NCBI RefSeq assembly: GCF_018278905.1
Contig: NZ_CP046600.1
Location: 4,588,001-4,652,000 of the forward strand
DNA from: Mycobacterium spongiae
GTDB lineage: Bacteria > Actinomycetota > Actinomycetes > Mycobacteriales > Mycobacteriaceae
Length of the DNA: 64,000 nucleotides
Direction: 5' to 3'
Position numbers and translations under genes: made by a program. The notes beneath the pieces are model-generated. The model did no database searches, was not told the DNA's origin, and saw nothing but the letters and a program-made list of their open reading frames with translations. Positions within the stretch are counted from its first letter, which is position 1. Every line of letters begins with the position of its first letter. This document shows, piece after piece, positions 38,110 to 48,895 of the stretch.

Positions 38110-39780
38110 ATGGACGCCGATGTGATCGTGGTCGGTGCAGGTCTGGCCGGGCTGGTGGCCACCCACGAACTGACCCGCCGGGGCAAGAAAGTCGCGGTCA
38201 TCGATCAAGAGAACGAAGCCAACCTCGGTGGTCAGGCCTTTTGGTCGTTCGGCGGCATCTTCCTGGTCGACAGCGTCGAGCAGCGCCGCATGGGGATCAA
38301 GGACTCCCTGGAACTGGCCTGGAACGATTGGTCGGGTAGTGCGGCATTCGACCGCCTTGATGATGAAGACGTGTGGTCGGCGAAATGGGCACGCGCCTAC
38401 GTGGAATTCGCCACCGAAGGGAAACGCGCCTACCTGACCGAAAACGGCATCAAGTTCCTGCCCACAGTCGGGTGGGGAGAGCGTGGGGATCTGCGCGCCG
38501 ACGGGCACGGCAACTCCGTACCGCGTTTTCACGTCGCATGGGGCACCGGCACCGGGATCGTGGAACCGTTCGCCAACTCAGCCCTCAAGAGCGCCGAGAA
38601 CAAGCTGGTGACGTTCTATCACCGCCACCGCGTCGACGAACTGGTTGTCACCAACGGCACGGCCACCGGAGTCAAGGGGCGAGTGCTGGCACCCGACGAC
38701 GCCGTGCGCGGCGCGCCCTCCAACCGCGACGAAGTGGGGGACTTCGAGCTGTCCGCCCAGGCGGTGATAATCACCACCGGTGGCATCGGCGGCAACCACG
38801 ACATAGTGCGGCGCTACTGGCCGCAACGGATGGGCACCCCACCGGCATCGATGATCACCGGAGTCCCCGAGTACGTGGATGGCCGCATGCTCGACATCGC
38901 CGCCGACAGCGGCCTGCGACTGGTCAACCGCGACCGAATGTGGCACTACACCGAAGGTGTCATCAACTGGGACCCGATTTGGCCCGGACACGCTATCCGG
39001 ATCATTCCCGGCCCCTCCTCCATGTGGTTCGACGCCCTCGGCCGACGGCTGCCGGCCCCGTACTTCCCCGGCTACGACACTCTGGGGACGCTGCGCTACC
39101 TGCGGACCACCGCCGACATCGCGAAGTATGACCACTCCTGGTTCATCCTGACTCAGAAGATCATCGAGAAAGAATTTGCGCTCTCCGGTTCCGAGCAAAA
39201 CCCTGACATCACGTCGAAGAGCTTGCTCGCCCTGGTGCAGGAACGGTTCTTGAACAGGAACGCCCCGGCGCCTGTCGAGGCGTTCAAGACGCGCGGCGTC
39301 GACTTTGTGGTCGCGGACAACCTTGAAGAACTCGTTGGGCTGATGAACGGCCTCACCGATGAGGCTCTCTTGGACCCGGCCGCGATTCGCGCCCAGATCG
39401 AATCACGGGATCTGCAGGTGGACAATCCATTCTGCAAGGACGTGCAGGTGCAGGGCATCCGCAACGCGCGGGCCTCGCTCAGCGATCGGCTCGGTCGGGT
39501 CGCCGCTCCGCACCGCATTCTCGATCCCGATGCAGGGCCCTTGATCGGTGTTCGACTCCACATCCTGACCCGGAAGACGTTGGGCGGCATCCAAACCGAC
39601 CTTGACTCGCGCGCCCTGGGCGCCGATGGCCAACCCATCGGCGGCCTGTACGCAGCCGGAGAAGTCGCAGGGTTCGGCGGCGGCGGAGTACACGGTTACA
39701 ACGCGCTGGAAGGCACATTCCTCGGCGGTTGCATCTTCTCGGGACGCGCCGCCGGTCGCGCCGCCGCCGACGCCGTCTAG
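38110..39780 (+). CDS. FAD-binding dehydrogenase, KstD/fumarate reductase flavoprotein type
   Basis: 556 residues, ATG with GGGAGG 8 nt upstream. The dinucleotide-binding motif is DVIVVGAGLAGLVATHEL (residues 4-21). LGGQAFWSFGGIFLVDS is the FAD-contacting segment, AVIITTGGIGGNHDIVRRYW is mid-domain, and GLYAAGEVAGFGGGGVHGYN then GTFLGGCIFSGRAAGRAAAD is the C-terminal FAD cap. The group includes 3-ketosteroid dehydrogenases and Rv0785-type proteins. The steroid-specific tyrosines could not be placed, so the substrate is open. It is separated from the DUF559 gene by 158 nt and is not clearly in an operon. Confidence 0.85.
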   Translation: MDADVIVVGAGLAGLVATHELTRRGKKVAVIDQENEANLGGQAFWSFGGIFLVDSVEQRRMGIKDSLELAWNDWSGSAAFDRLDDEDVWSAKWARAYVEFATEGKRAYLTENGIKFLPTVGWGERGDLRADGHGNSVPRFHVAWGTGTGIVEPFANSALKSAENKLVTFYHRHRVDELVVTNGTATGVKGRVLAPDDAVRGAPSNRDEVGDFELSAQAVIITTGGIGGNHDIVRRYWPQRMGTPPASMITGVPEYVDGRMLDIAADSGLRLVNRDRMWHYTEGVINWDPIWPGHAIRIIPGPSSMWFDALGRRLPAPYFPGYDTLGTLRYLRTTADIAKYDHSWFILTQKIIEKEFALSGSEQNPDITSKSLLALVQERFLNRNAPAPVEAFKTRGVDFVVADNLEELVGLMNGLTDEALLDPAAIRAQIESRDLQVDNPFCKDVQVQGIRNARASLSDRLGRVAAPHRILDPDAGPLIGVRLHILTRKTLGGIQTDLDSRALGADGQPIGGLYAAGEVAGFGGGGVHGYNALEGTFLGGCIFSGRAAGRAAADAV

Positions 39781-39872
39781 CGAACCGGCAACCTGCGACG
39801 GTCGGGTCCAGCGCCGCGCATCGCCAGCGCGGGGACGCCACTCGCACGCCCCCGCGCTGGCGAGCCGTTCAC

Positions 39873-40511
39873 CTAGCTTTCGGCCAGGGCGGCGTGCAGC
39901 GATTTTTGGGCTGCGGTGACCGCTTCGAGGACCTTGGCACTCGCGTCGGCGAGTTTTTGCTTTTGCTCGTCGGTGCCATTCCACACGATCGTTCGGGCCA
40001 GTCCGGCAACCTGGAACAGCTCTTTACGGATCTTGAAGCCATCACCGAACTGGGCGGCGCGAGCCAGAAACGCGCGAGCCGTCTCGCTGCTAATGCCGCG
40101 CCAGGCCAACAAGTTCTCGCCGAGTTCGGTCAGTGTTGCCACACCGTCGTCAACCGTGACAACGCCGCGACCGGCAAGCACCCCAATCGCCAGTTCTGCC
40201 ATCTCCTGTGGAGGCGTTAGGGCGCCGTCGGTCTTGTCGGACACGCGCTGAACGATCTGGGTGGCATCAGCCGGTCCGTCGAGCAGCATCGCGGCCGCTC
40301 CGACCGCTGCCCGCTTGAGCGGTGGCATGCCTGAGCCAGGACCGAAGCCGGGCGGGAAGCCTGGACCGCCGAAACCCGGACCCCAGCCGCCAGGCCCACC
40401 AAACCCAGGTCCACCGAACCCGGGGCCGCCGAAGTCAGGTCCGGCGCCGGGCGGGCCACCGAAACCGGGTCCACCCCACCCCGGCCCACCAAAGAATCCG
40501 CCACCAAACAT
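39873..40511 (-). CDS. Glycine/proline-rich winged-helix regulator, PadR-like
   Basis: 212 residues, with AAGGAG upstream of the ATG at 40511. Residues 1 to about 62 are a low-complexity Gly/Pro/Phe tract (GGPGFGGP repeats). From RAAVGAAAMLLDGPADATQI a winged-helix module follows: QRVSDKTDGALTPPQEMAEL, AIGVLAGRGVVTVDDGVATL, TELGENLL. The last 80 residues are helical (RTIVWNGTDEQKQKLADASA) and suit dimerisation. Gly-rich N-terminal tails occur on some actinobacterial PadR proteins. Two matching palindromes lie 55 and 89 nt upstream of its start, suggesting autoregulation. Confidence 0.7.
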   Translation of the reverse strand: MFGGGFFGGPGWGGPGFGGPPGAGPDFGGPGFGGPGFGGPGGWGPGFGGPGFPPGFGPGSGMPPLKRAAVGAAAMLLDGPADATQIVQRVSDKTDGALTPPQEMAELAIGVLAGRGVVTVDDGVATLTELGENLLAWRGISSETARAFLARAAQFGDGFKIRKELFQVAGLARTIVWNGTDEQKQKLADASAKVLEAVTAAQKSLHAALAES

Positions 40512-40565
40512 GTCTGCACTCCTTTGCAGTCATGACGACCGGCGATCACCAGCCGCCGAAATGAG

Positions 40566-40582
40566 TATCAACATCGTTGATA
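40566..40582. promoter_or_regulatory. Operator-like palindrome 1 between winged-helix gene and MarR gene
   Basis: TATCAAC-ATC-GTTGATA, perfect 7-bp arms, in the gap between the two divergent regulators. A second near-copy is centred 34 bp away, about three helical turns. Confidence 0.65.
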
Positions 40583-40599
40583 CCGCAGCCCGCTGGCCA

Positions 40600-40616
40600 T
40601 GTCAACAGAGTTGATA
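40600..40616. promoter_or_regulatory. Operator-like palindrome 2 between winged-helix gene and MarR gene
   Basis: TGTCAAC-AGA-GTTGATA differs from site 1 by one arm base and the spacer. The pair with fixed phasing is what a dimeric winged-helix repressor would bind. Confidence 0.6.
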
Positions 40617-40796
40617 TAAACACAGATCCCTACACCATATCCGTTGGCGGAAAGGCGATTACCGCTACAAGCCGCATCGGGGGGTACCGACGGGTAGGCG
40701 TGTCGCTGATTCCGGTAGCTACCGGTCGCGGCGGCAACGGGGTTCTTCGTCGCTTACCGTCTCGCTGGCCAGCCACGACGTGACAGCATGTGAGGC

Positions 40797-41240
40797 ATGA
40801 CTGAATCCGACGACAAGCCTCTGGGCTTCCTGCTGTACCGCGTCGCGTCGCGACTCAGACCCGAAGTCACCGCCGAGCTGCAGCCGCTCGGATTGAGCTT
40901 GCCCCAGGTTGCCTGCATGCGGATGCTCTCGGAGAACCCGGGGCTAACCAGCGCCGAACTCGCACGTGACACCCCCGTCTCGGCGCAGGCCATGAACCGG
41001 CTGCTGCGTTCGTTGCAAGACCTTGGCGCAGTAACCCGCACTACCACGACATCGAACCAGCGGATGCCAGCCCAGCTCACCAAACGGGGCAAAGCGTTGC
41101 TCAAGCGCGCGACCGCGGCCGCCTACAAGGCCGATCGGCAGGTCCTGGCCCACCTGACCCAAGCCGACCAGCATCAGCTCAAACGACTTCTCGTCGCGGC
41201 GGGCAACCCCGCAACCGACGACGCCGACCCAGCCACATAG
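40797..41240 (+). CDS. MarR-family transcriptional regulator
   Basis: 147 residues. MarR fold: dimerisation helix KPLGFLLYRVASRLRPEVTA, LGLSLPQVACMRMLSENPGL, recognition region TPVSAQAMNRLLRSLQDLGA, wing TSNQRMPAQLTKRGKALLKR, and C-terminal helix. It should be a dimer binding palindromic DNA, with a small-molecule or redox effector unknown. It is divergent from the PadR-like gene, with the two palindromes about 180-230 nt upstream, so either protein could own those sites. Confidence 0.88.
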   Translation: MTESDDKPLGFLLYRVASRLRPEVTAELQPLGLSLPQVACMRMLSENPGLTSAELARDTPVSAQAMNRLLRSLQDLGAVTRTTTTSNQRMPAQLTKRGKALLKRATAAAYKADRQVLAHLTQADQHQLKRLLVAAGNPATDDADPAT

Positions 41241-41334
41241 CCGGTCGACCACCCCATGGCTACGAAGTCACAACGACGCGACCCGGCGGGTTACCTTCCG
41301 ACGGTCGTAGACGCCGATCAGGCAAAATGAGCGC

Positions 41335-42033
41335 ATGGACACTCTGACCTCGCCTCGGGTCTTGGTCGTCGACGACGACTCCGACGTTCTCGCCTCGCTG
41401 GAACGGGGCCTGCGGCTGTCCGGATTCGATGTAGCCACCGCCGTCGACGGCGCCGAGGCCTTGCGCAGCGCCACCGAGACCAGGCCCGACGCGATCGTGC
41501 TCGACATCAACATGCCCGTCCTCGACGGCGTCAGCGTCGTCACGGCACTACGCGCCATGGACAACGACGTCCCCGTGTGCGTACTCAGCGCGCGCAGCTC
41601 CGTCGACGACCGGGTGGCGGGTCTGGAGGCAGGCGCCGACGACTACCTCGTCAAACCGTTCGTCCTGGCCGAGCTGGTCGCCCGGGTCAAGGCGCTGCTG
41701 CGCCGCAAGGGCTCCACAGCGACGTCGTCCTCGGAAACCATCACGGTGGGCCCGCTGGAGGTGGATATCCCCGGTCGCCGCGCCCGGGTCAACGGTGTCG
41801 ACGTCGACCTGACCAAGCGCGAATTCGACCTGCTCGCCGTGCTGGCCGAACACAAGACGGCGGTGCTCTCCCGGGCGCAGCTGCTCGAGCTGGTGTGGGG
41901 CTACGACTTCGCCGCCGACACCAACGTCGTCGACGTATTCATCGGATACCTGCGGCGCAAGCTGGAGGCCAACGGCGGACCTCGGCTCCTGCACACCGTC
42001 CGGGGAGTCGGGTTCGTGCTCAGGATGCAGTAG
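41335..42033 (+). CDS. prrA: Response regulator PrrA (OmpR/PhoB family)
   Basis: 232 residues, near-identical in memory to M. tuberculosis PrrA (Rv0903c). The receiver has acidic pocket D13-D14, phospho-acceptor Asp57 in [11 protein letters not shown], and the conserved Lys in DDYLVKPF. The C-terminal winged helix has [20 protein letters not shown] and [16 protein letters not shown]. PrrA is reported essential in M. tuberculosis and links to intracellular growth and respiration control. prrB follows with a single base between stop and start. Confidence 0.97.
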   Translation: MDTLTSPRVLVVDDDSDVLASLERGLRLSGFDVATAVDGAEALRSATETRPDAIVLDINMPVLDGVSVVTALRAMDNDVPVCVLSARSSVDDRVAGLEAGADDYLVKPFVLAELVARVKALLRRKGSTATSSSETITVGPLEVDIPGRRARVNGVDVDLTKREFDLLAVLAEHKTAVLSRAQLLELVWGYDFAADTNVVDVFIGYLRRKLEANGGPRLLHTVRGVGFVLRMQ

Positions 42034-42034
42034 G

Positions 42035-43375
42035 TTGAACATCCTGTCGCGGATCTTCGCCCGTACCCCGTCGCTGCGAACCCGGGTGGTGGTGGCAACG
42101 GTCATCGGCGCGGCGATTCCCGTCCTTATCGTCGGCACCGTCGTCTGGGTCGGGATCACTGGCGACCGCAAGGAGCGACTGGACCGACGGCTCGACGAGG
42201 CCGCGGGTTTCGCGATCCCGTTCGTACCGCGTGGCCTCGACGAAATCCCGCGCTCACCCAACGACCGGGACGCCCTCATCACCGTGCGGCGCGGCGACGT
42301 GGTGAAGTCGAATTCCGATATCACGTTGCCGAAGCTGAGTGCCGACTACGCCGACACCTATATCAACGGCGTGCGCTACCGCGTGCGAACGGTGGAGATC
42401 CCGGGACCGCAGCCGACGTCGGTGGCGGTGGGAGCGACCTACGACACGACCATGGCCGAGACGAACAACCTGCATCGCCGGGTGCTACTGATCTGTACGT
42501 TGGCAATCGGCGCGGCGGCGGTGTTCGCCTGGCTCCTCGCGGTGTTCGCCGTGCGCCCGTTCAAACAGCTCGCCGAGCAGACCCGATCGATCGATGCGGG
42601 CGACGAGGCACCGCGCGTCGAGGTACACGGCGCCAGCGAAGCCATCGAGATCGCCGAAGCGATGCGAGGCATGTTGCAGCGCATCTGGAATGAACAGATC
42701 CGGACCAAGGAAGCACTCGCTTCTGCTCGCGACTTCGCGGCGGTGTCGTCGCACGAGCTGCGAACCCCCCTCACCGCAATGCGGACGAACCTCGAGGTGC
42801 TGGCCACCCTTGATTTGCCCGACGATCAGCGCAAAGAAGTGCTCAATGACGTGATCCGCACTCAGTCGCGCATTGAAGCCACCCTCAGCGCGCTGGAGCG
42901 GTTGGCCCAGGGGGAGCTGTCCACATCGGCAGACCACGTCCCGGTAGACATCACCGAACTGCTCGACCGCGCCGCCCACGACGCGACCCGAATCTACCCT
43001 GACGTCGACGTCTCTCTGGTGCCGTCACCAACGTGCATCATCGTGGGTCTGCCCGCAGGGTTACGTCTGGCCGTGGACAATGCCATCGCCAACGCTGTCA
43101 AACATGGCGGTGCCAGCAAAGTCGAGCTGTCGGCGGTCAGCTCACGAGACGGGGTCGAGATCGCCATCGACGACAACGGGACCGGAGTGCCCGAAGGTGA
43201 GCGCCAGGTCGTGTTCGAACGGTTCGCCCGCGGGTCGACGGCCTCCCAATCGGGGTCGGGTCTGGGGCTCGCGTTGGTGGCCCAGCAGGCGCAGTTGCAT
43301 CGCGGGACCGCGTCGCTGGAAAGCAGCCCCCTCGGCGGCGCGCGATTACTGCTGCAACTCCCTGGACCGACGTAG
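42035..43375 (+). CDS. prrB: Sensor histidine kinase PrrB
   Basis: 446 residues from a TTG start one base after the prrA stop, the same length as Rv0902c. Order: TM1 (about 18-40), an extracytoplasmic sensor loop, TM2 (LLICTLAIGAAAVFAWLLAV), HAMP (RPFKQLAEQTRSIDAGDEAP), and the H-box FAAVSSHELRTPLTAM with His240. Then come the N-box DNAIANAVKHGG, G1 DDNGTGVPEGE and G2 GSGLGLALVA. It phosphorylates PrrA. The rare TTG start with no room for a ribosome site implies coupling to prrA translation. Confidence 0.96.
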   Translation: MNILSRIFARTPSLRTRVVVATVIGAAIPVLIVGTVVWVGITGDRKERLDRRLDEAAGFAIPFVPRGLDEIPRSPNDRDALITVRRGDVVKSNSDITLPKLSADYADTYINGVRYRVRTVEIPGPQPTSVAVGATYDTTMAETNNLHRRVLLICTLAIGAAAVFAWLLAVFAVRPFKQLAEQTRSIDAGDEAPRVEVHGASEAIEIAEAMRGMLQRIWNEQIRTKEALASARDFAAVSSHELRTPLTAMRTNLEVLATLDLPDDQRKEVLNDVIRTQSRIEATLSALERLAQGELSTSADHVPVDITELLDRAAHDATRIYPDVDVSLVPSPTCIIVGLPAGLRLAVDNAIANAVKHGGASKVELSAVSSRDGVEIAIDDNGTGVPEGERQVVFERFARGSTASQSGSGLGLALVAQQAQLHRGTASLESSPLGGARLLLQLPGPT

Positions 43376-43398
43376 CCGACCGAGCCGATGGCGCCTCG

Positions 43399-43974
43399 CT
43401 ACCGGCGTACGCGATCGCGCCACGGCGTGAAAAAGGCACGCACAGCTGACTCTTCATCCTTGAACCAGACCTGGGCGAGCGTGGGGTCGTAGACCCGGTC
43501 TGCGGGCGTGTAGTACAGCCGGGTATCGGAGCGTCCCTTGACCGACCACCCCGGGGGTCCGCTGCCATCAGCGTCTGCGCGGGCGGAGCCCGGACCGTAC
43601 GGTGCGTGCGGCCGCCGGGCCAGATGCGCGGCGGTCGACTCTTCCGAGACCGGGATTTGGTCCGTGGGAGTGTCCCGTGGCACCGGAATCTTTTTTCTCG
43701 GCGCTGTTTTCGCAGCGGGTCTCTTGGGCTTCGCCGACCGCTTCGCGCCGGGAGTCTTCGCCGTGGTGGCCTTCTGACCGGCTGGCCTTTTCTTCGGGCG
43801 CGGCTTGCCGGCGGGAGCTTTCTTCGCCGTCGTCGGCCTGGGTTTCATACCTGGCTCGCGGGTTGGTTTCTTAACCGGCACTTCCGGTTTGACCGGTTGG
43901 ACCATCAGGGTGGATGTCAGCACCATTCCGAGTACGAACGCCACCAGGGTGAGCGACCAGTGAACGTGTTGCAT
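43399..43974 (-). CDS. arfC: ArfC-like membrane-anchored protein of the arfABC operon
   Basis: 191 residues. One N-terminal TM segment (LVAFVLGMVLTSTLMV) is followed by a long Lys/Pro/Ala-rich basic linker (about residues 28-95; KKAPAGKPRPKKRPAGQKA) and a C-terminal segment, RLYYTPADRVYDPTLAQVWF then KDEESAVRAFFTPW. It corresponds to Rv0901. The start overlaps the arfB stop by one base (TAATG). ArfB/ArfC are accessory to ArfA, linked to ammonia release and growth at acid pH. The histone-H1-like linker is low complexity. Confidence 0.85.
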   Translation of the reverse strand: MQHVHWSLTLVAFVLGMVLTSTLMVQPVKPEVPVKKPTREPGMKPRPTTAKKAPAGKPRPKKRPAGQKATTAKTPGAKRSAKPKRPAAKTAPRKKIPVPRDTPTDQIPVSEESTAAHLARRPHAPYGPGSARADADGSGPPGWSVKGRSDTRLYYTPADRVYDPTLAQVWFKDEESAVRAFFTPWRDRVRR

Positions 43975-44366
43975 TACTGCGCCTCTGCCTCAGGACCCTT
44001 GAGCGCCTCGACGGTAACGTCCCCCGCAGTATCTGCCTCAGGAGCCTCGGGCGTCTCCGCCGGATCCTCCGTGGCAACCTCGGTCAGAACCTCCGTAGCA
44101 ACTTCCGGCAGAACCTCCGTATCAGCCTCCGTCGCAATCCCCGTCAGAACCTCCGTATCAACCTCGGTCGCAGCCTCCGGCAGAACCTCGGTAGCAACCT
44201 CCGCAGCAAGCGGCGCCGTTACCTCGGCAGCAACCGCTGCCGGAACCTCTGCAGCAGCCTGCGTCTCGCCGCCGCGTTTGATCGACAGGGTGACGATCAC
44301 CCAGGCGAGAGCCGAACCCGCCACGAACGCAAGCAGGTAGCACGACCACGGGATCACGAAATCCAT
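43974..44366 (-). CDS. arfB: ArfB-like small membrane protein with expanded TEV repeat tail
   Basis: 130 residues. One N-terminal TM helix (SCYLLAFVAGSALAWVIVTL) is followed by SIKRGGETQ. The tail consists almost only of Ala/Thr/Glu/Val repeats of the type (A)TEVxTEVLxE. From memory M. tuberculosis ArfB (Rv0900) is only about 50 residues, so the tail is a lineage-specific repeat expansion. It starts 12 nt after arfA and overlaps arfC. The acidic tail would lie outside the membrane opposite the basic ArfC linker. Confidence 0.8.
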   Translation of the reverse strand: MDFVIPWSCYLLAFVAGSALAWVIVTLSIKRGGETQAAAEVPAAVAAEVTAPLAAEVATEVLPEAATEVDTEVLTGIATEADTEVLPEVATEVLTEVATEDPAETPEAPEADTAGDVTVEALKGPEAEAQ

Positions 44367-44378
44367 GCTGGATTCTCC

Positions 44379-45419
44379 TTAGCTGACTACTATCTCGGCG
44401 CGGCGATTCTTGATGCGCCCCTCAGCCGTGTCATTGGTGGCTATCGGATCGGTCGAACCGAGGCCCTTGGTGACGATGCGATCGCGGGCAACACCTTGAG
44501 CAACGAGAAAGTCAGCGACCGTCTTGGCGCGCTGCGCGCTCAACGGAATATTGATGCCCTCGCTGCCACTCGCGTCGGTGTAGCCGTTGATCGTTACCCG
44601 CGCTCTCGGACACTCCTTGAGCTTGTCCGCTACCTTGGTCAAGATCCGATTGTCGTTCGGGGTCAGGCTCACCCCGTCGTTTGCAAAAGCGATCGGCCCT
44701 CCTGTCAGCTTGTCGATGGCCACTTGCAAGTCGGCGCAAGGAGCGGGCGGAGGTGCCCCCGGCGGTGGCGGAGCTCCCGGCGGTGCCGGAGCTCCCGGCG
44801 GCGGCTGTCCCTTGACCACAATGTTGTTCACGACATGTAGTCCCGGCCAGACGGTCACCACCGCGCGCTCGACCTCGTCCCGTTGGAGCGGCGACGAAGC
44901 GGTCCCGGACACAGTGACCGTATCTTTCTCGACTTTGAGGTTGAAATCAGGAATGGGCGCACCGGCGGTGAAAACTGCTTCTGAGTTTGAGAAATCGAGC
45001 GATTGGACTATCGGGTCGATGCGAATTTGGTCGATGACGCTCACACCCGGGGTCAGCAAACCGTTGATCGCCTTCATCATCACCGCCTTGGAGGCATCAT
45101 CGGGAAAGTCGCCGATGAGAGTGATGGTGTTGCCGCTGCGGCTAATTGAGAGAAGCGAGAACGAAAGTTCGCCAGCGCCGCCGGCGCCCGTGGTGCCACC
45201 GGGCACGGGAGTGACAGGCGTCGCGGACAACGTCGGCAGCGAGCCGGTCGGTCCATTGGAGGGCGTGGGTGGTGCAAAAGCGCGATAGCCGATTGCCGCG
45301 ATCAGCAAGGGAATAACCACCAAGCCGATCAGCCAGGCAGCGCCAGGCGAACGCCGGTAGAACCTCCGCCGCGCGCCTGTGGTCGCGGGCGCCTCACCGA
45401 GCTCCGCTGTCGAACCCAC
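44379..45419 (-). CDS. arfA: ArfA/OmpATb envelope protein (BON + OmpA-like)
   Basis: 346 residues, corresponding to Rv0899. N-terminal TM anchor ([20 protein letters not shown]), then a BON-type region ([20 protein letters not shown] to VVNNIVVKG). A Pro/Gly/Ala-rich linker with GAPxPPGAP repeats follows, then an OmpA-type peptidoglycan-binding domain ([57 protein letters not shown]). The linker is longer than I recall in M. tuberculosis (326 residues). It is the first gene of arfABC and is needed for acid adaptation in M. tuberculosis. Confidence 0.93.
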   Translation of the reverse strand: MGSTAELGEAPATTGARRRFYRRSPGAAWLIGLVVIPLLIAAIGYRAFAPPTPSNGPTGSLPTLSATPVTPVPGGTTGAGGAGELSFSLLSISRSGNTITLIGDFPDDASKAVMMKAINGLLTPGVSVIDQIRIDPIVQSLDFSNSEAVFTAGAPIPDFNLKVEKDTVTVSGTASSPLQRDEVERAVVTVWPGLHVVNNIVVKGQPPPGAPAPPGAPPPPGAPPPAPCADLQVAIDKLTGGPIAFANDGVSLTPNDNRILTKVADKLKECPRARVTINGYTDASGSEGINIPLSAQRAKTVADFLVAQGVARDRIVTKGLGSTDPIATNDTAEGRIKNRRAEIVVS

Positions 45420-45527
45420 AATCGCCCCTCTCTAAGGTCGCCGAACGGGACTGCTCCGCGCTGGCGGCGATATGCAGCCTACCGATACGGCACCGGGACG
45501 CCGGGTCAAGTCGGGCACACTGGAGCA

Positions 45528-45629
45528 ATGGGCGACCGGCGAAAACTCTGCGACGTCGACACGCGGGCACCCATCGGCGGCCCGGCGACCGGGGATGACG
45601 CGCTGGAGAACCAAGGCCGGGGAACTTGA
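45528..45629 (+). CDS. Possible 33-residue leader ORF overlapping the next gene (weak)
   Basis: ATG to TGA, 34 codons, encoding MGDRRKLCDVDTRAPIGG and a short tail. Its TGA overlaps the TTG start of the oxidoreductase (TTGA), the arrangement expected for a coupled upstream ORF. GGAG lies only 2 nt before the ATG. M. tuberculosis has a small gene (Rv0898c) in this slot, but I cannot confirm identity. A different frame starting at 45472 is an alternative. Confidence 0.25.
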   Translation: MGDRRKLCDVDTRAPIGGPATGDDALENQGRGT

Positions 45630-47274
45630 CCGACACCACCCTGCGGGATCCTGACAATGGTAAAGATTTCGATGTCGTCGTCGTTGGCGGCGGTCACAAT
45701 GGCCTGGTCGCGGCGGCCTACCTGGCCCGGGCCGGCCTTCGGGTCCGGGTGCTCGAGCGGCTGGAGCAGACCGGCGGGGCCGCGGTATCGGCGCGGGCGT
45801 TCGACGGCGTCGAGGTCCAGGTGTCGCGGTACTCCTACCTGGTCAGCCTGCTGCCATCGCGCATCGTCGCCGACCTCGGCGCACCCGTGCGACTGGCCCG
45901 GCGGAAGTTCTCCTCGTACACCCCCCAGCCGGCCACAGCGGGGCGCTCTGGCCTGCTCGTAGGCCCGGACATCCGGCCCACGTTCACGGCGGTCGGGGCC
46001 GCTGGCGACGAGCACGGGTTCGCGGCGTTCTATCGACGCTGCCGACTGGTGACCGAACCGCTGTGGCCGACGCTGATCGAACCGCTGCGCACCCGCGAGC
46101 AGACCCGCAGACTCGTCGCGGAATGCGGCGGTCCCGAGGCTGCGGCTGCCTGGCATGCCATGGTCGAAGAACCGATCGGGCACGCCATCACCGACGCGGT
46201 GGCCACCGACCTCGTCCGCGGGGTGATTTCTACCGACGCACTGATCGGCACCTTTGCCCGCATGGATGATCCATCGCTCATGCAGAACATCTGCTTTCTG
46301 TATCACGTACTCGGAGGGGGTAGCGGAGGATGGGATGTTCCCATCGGCGGCATGGGGACGGTGACTGCGGCCCTATCCGCGGCGGCCACCTACCTTGGTG
46401 CGGAAATCAGCACCGGCGCCGATGTTTTCGCTATTGAGCCCACCGGGCATGTGCACTACCGTGCCGCCGGTGCAGAACACCGGATCCGGGGCCGGTTCGT
46501 GCTGGCCGGCGTCACGCCGGCGGTCCTGAACGACCTGCTCGGCGCGCGAGGAGCACCACCCGCCTGCGAGCACGCGTCGTCATTGGCACCGGGAGCGCAG
46601 GTCAAAGTGAACATGGTGGTGCGGCGACTGCCCCGGCTGCACGACAACAGTGCCACACCGGAACAGGCGTTTGCCGGCACGTTCCACGCCAACGAAACGT
46701 GGACTCAGCTGGATGCCGCGTACTCGCGGGCAGCAGCGCAGCACGTGCCGGATCCATTGCCGTGCGAAGCTTACTGTCATTCGCTGACCGACCCGAGCAT
46801 CCTGTCGGCCGAGCTGCGCGATTCGGGCGCGCAGACGCTCACGGTGTTTGGTCTGCACACCCCGCACTCGGTGTTCGGCGACACCGACCCCGCCGCACTC
46901 CGCGACCAACTGACCACATCGGTACTGGCGTCGCTGAATTCCGTTCTCGCCGAACCGATTCAGGACGTCCTGCTCACTGATGCGCGGGGGCGGCCCTGCA
47001 TTGAGACGACGACCACCATCGACTTACAGCGCTCGTTGCTGATGACCGCCGGGAATATCTTCCACGGCGCACTGACCTGGCCGTTCACCGATGACGACGA
47101 CGTGCTGGACACCCCCGCACGGCGGTGGGGAGTAGCCACTGCCCACGACCGGATCATGCTCTGCGGCTCGGGTGCCCGCCGCGGTGGTGCGGTATCGGGC
47201 ATTGGGGGTCACAATGCCGCGATGGCCGTATTGGCCTCGCTGGGCCAGAGCGGCAAGAGATCGTGCGGAGCTGA

Positions 47275-47278
<4 letters not shown>
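45626..47278 (+). CDS. FAD-dependent oxidoreductase, phytoene desaturase/amine oxidase-like
   Basis: 550 residues from a TTG start, corresponding to Rv0897c. N-terminal FAD motif VVVVGGGHNGLVAAAYLARAGLRV with VLERLEQTGGAA, the pattern of the carotenoid desaturase group. The middle has GGSGGWDVPIGGMGTVTAAL. The C-terminal FAD segment is MLCGSGARRGGAVSGIGGHN. Family members desaturate or isomerise isoprenoids; the substrate here is unknown. The stop codon shares a CTAG tetranucleotide with the convergent gltA2 stop, so the two coding regions overlap tail to tail. Confidence 0.87.
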
Positions 47279-48570
<1,292 letters not shown>

Positions 48571-48895
48571 GAGAACCCCTTTGCGCTCTGGTTGATAGAG
48601 CTGCCCTTGACTTTGGTCTGTATAGGTGAAGGTAGTCGTTATCGCGTCGGCTTGCCTGCCCGGGGTCAAGTCTGCGCATTTGAGAAGTCCACCCGGCCGG
48701 CATCACCCCAGCCAGGTGGCCGCGGACACCCCGCGCCGAGCCTATCCGGGGAGCCGGGCCTAACGCAGCCGCGTCTGAGCCGGGGACCAGCAGGCAACGA
48801 TCAGCCAGCCGGAGTGCAATCGCGCAAGAACACATGGGTGGCTGGTGGAGCTCACAGGTTCTTCCGGCGATGCTCACCACCGCTACCTGCCGAGA

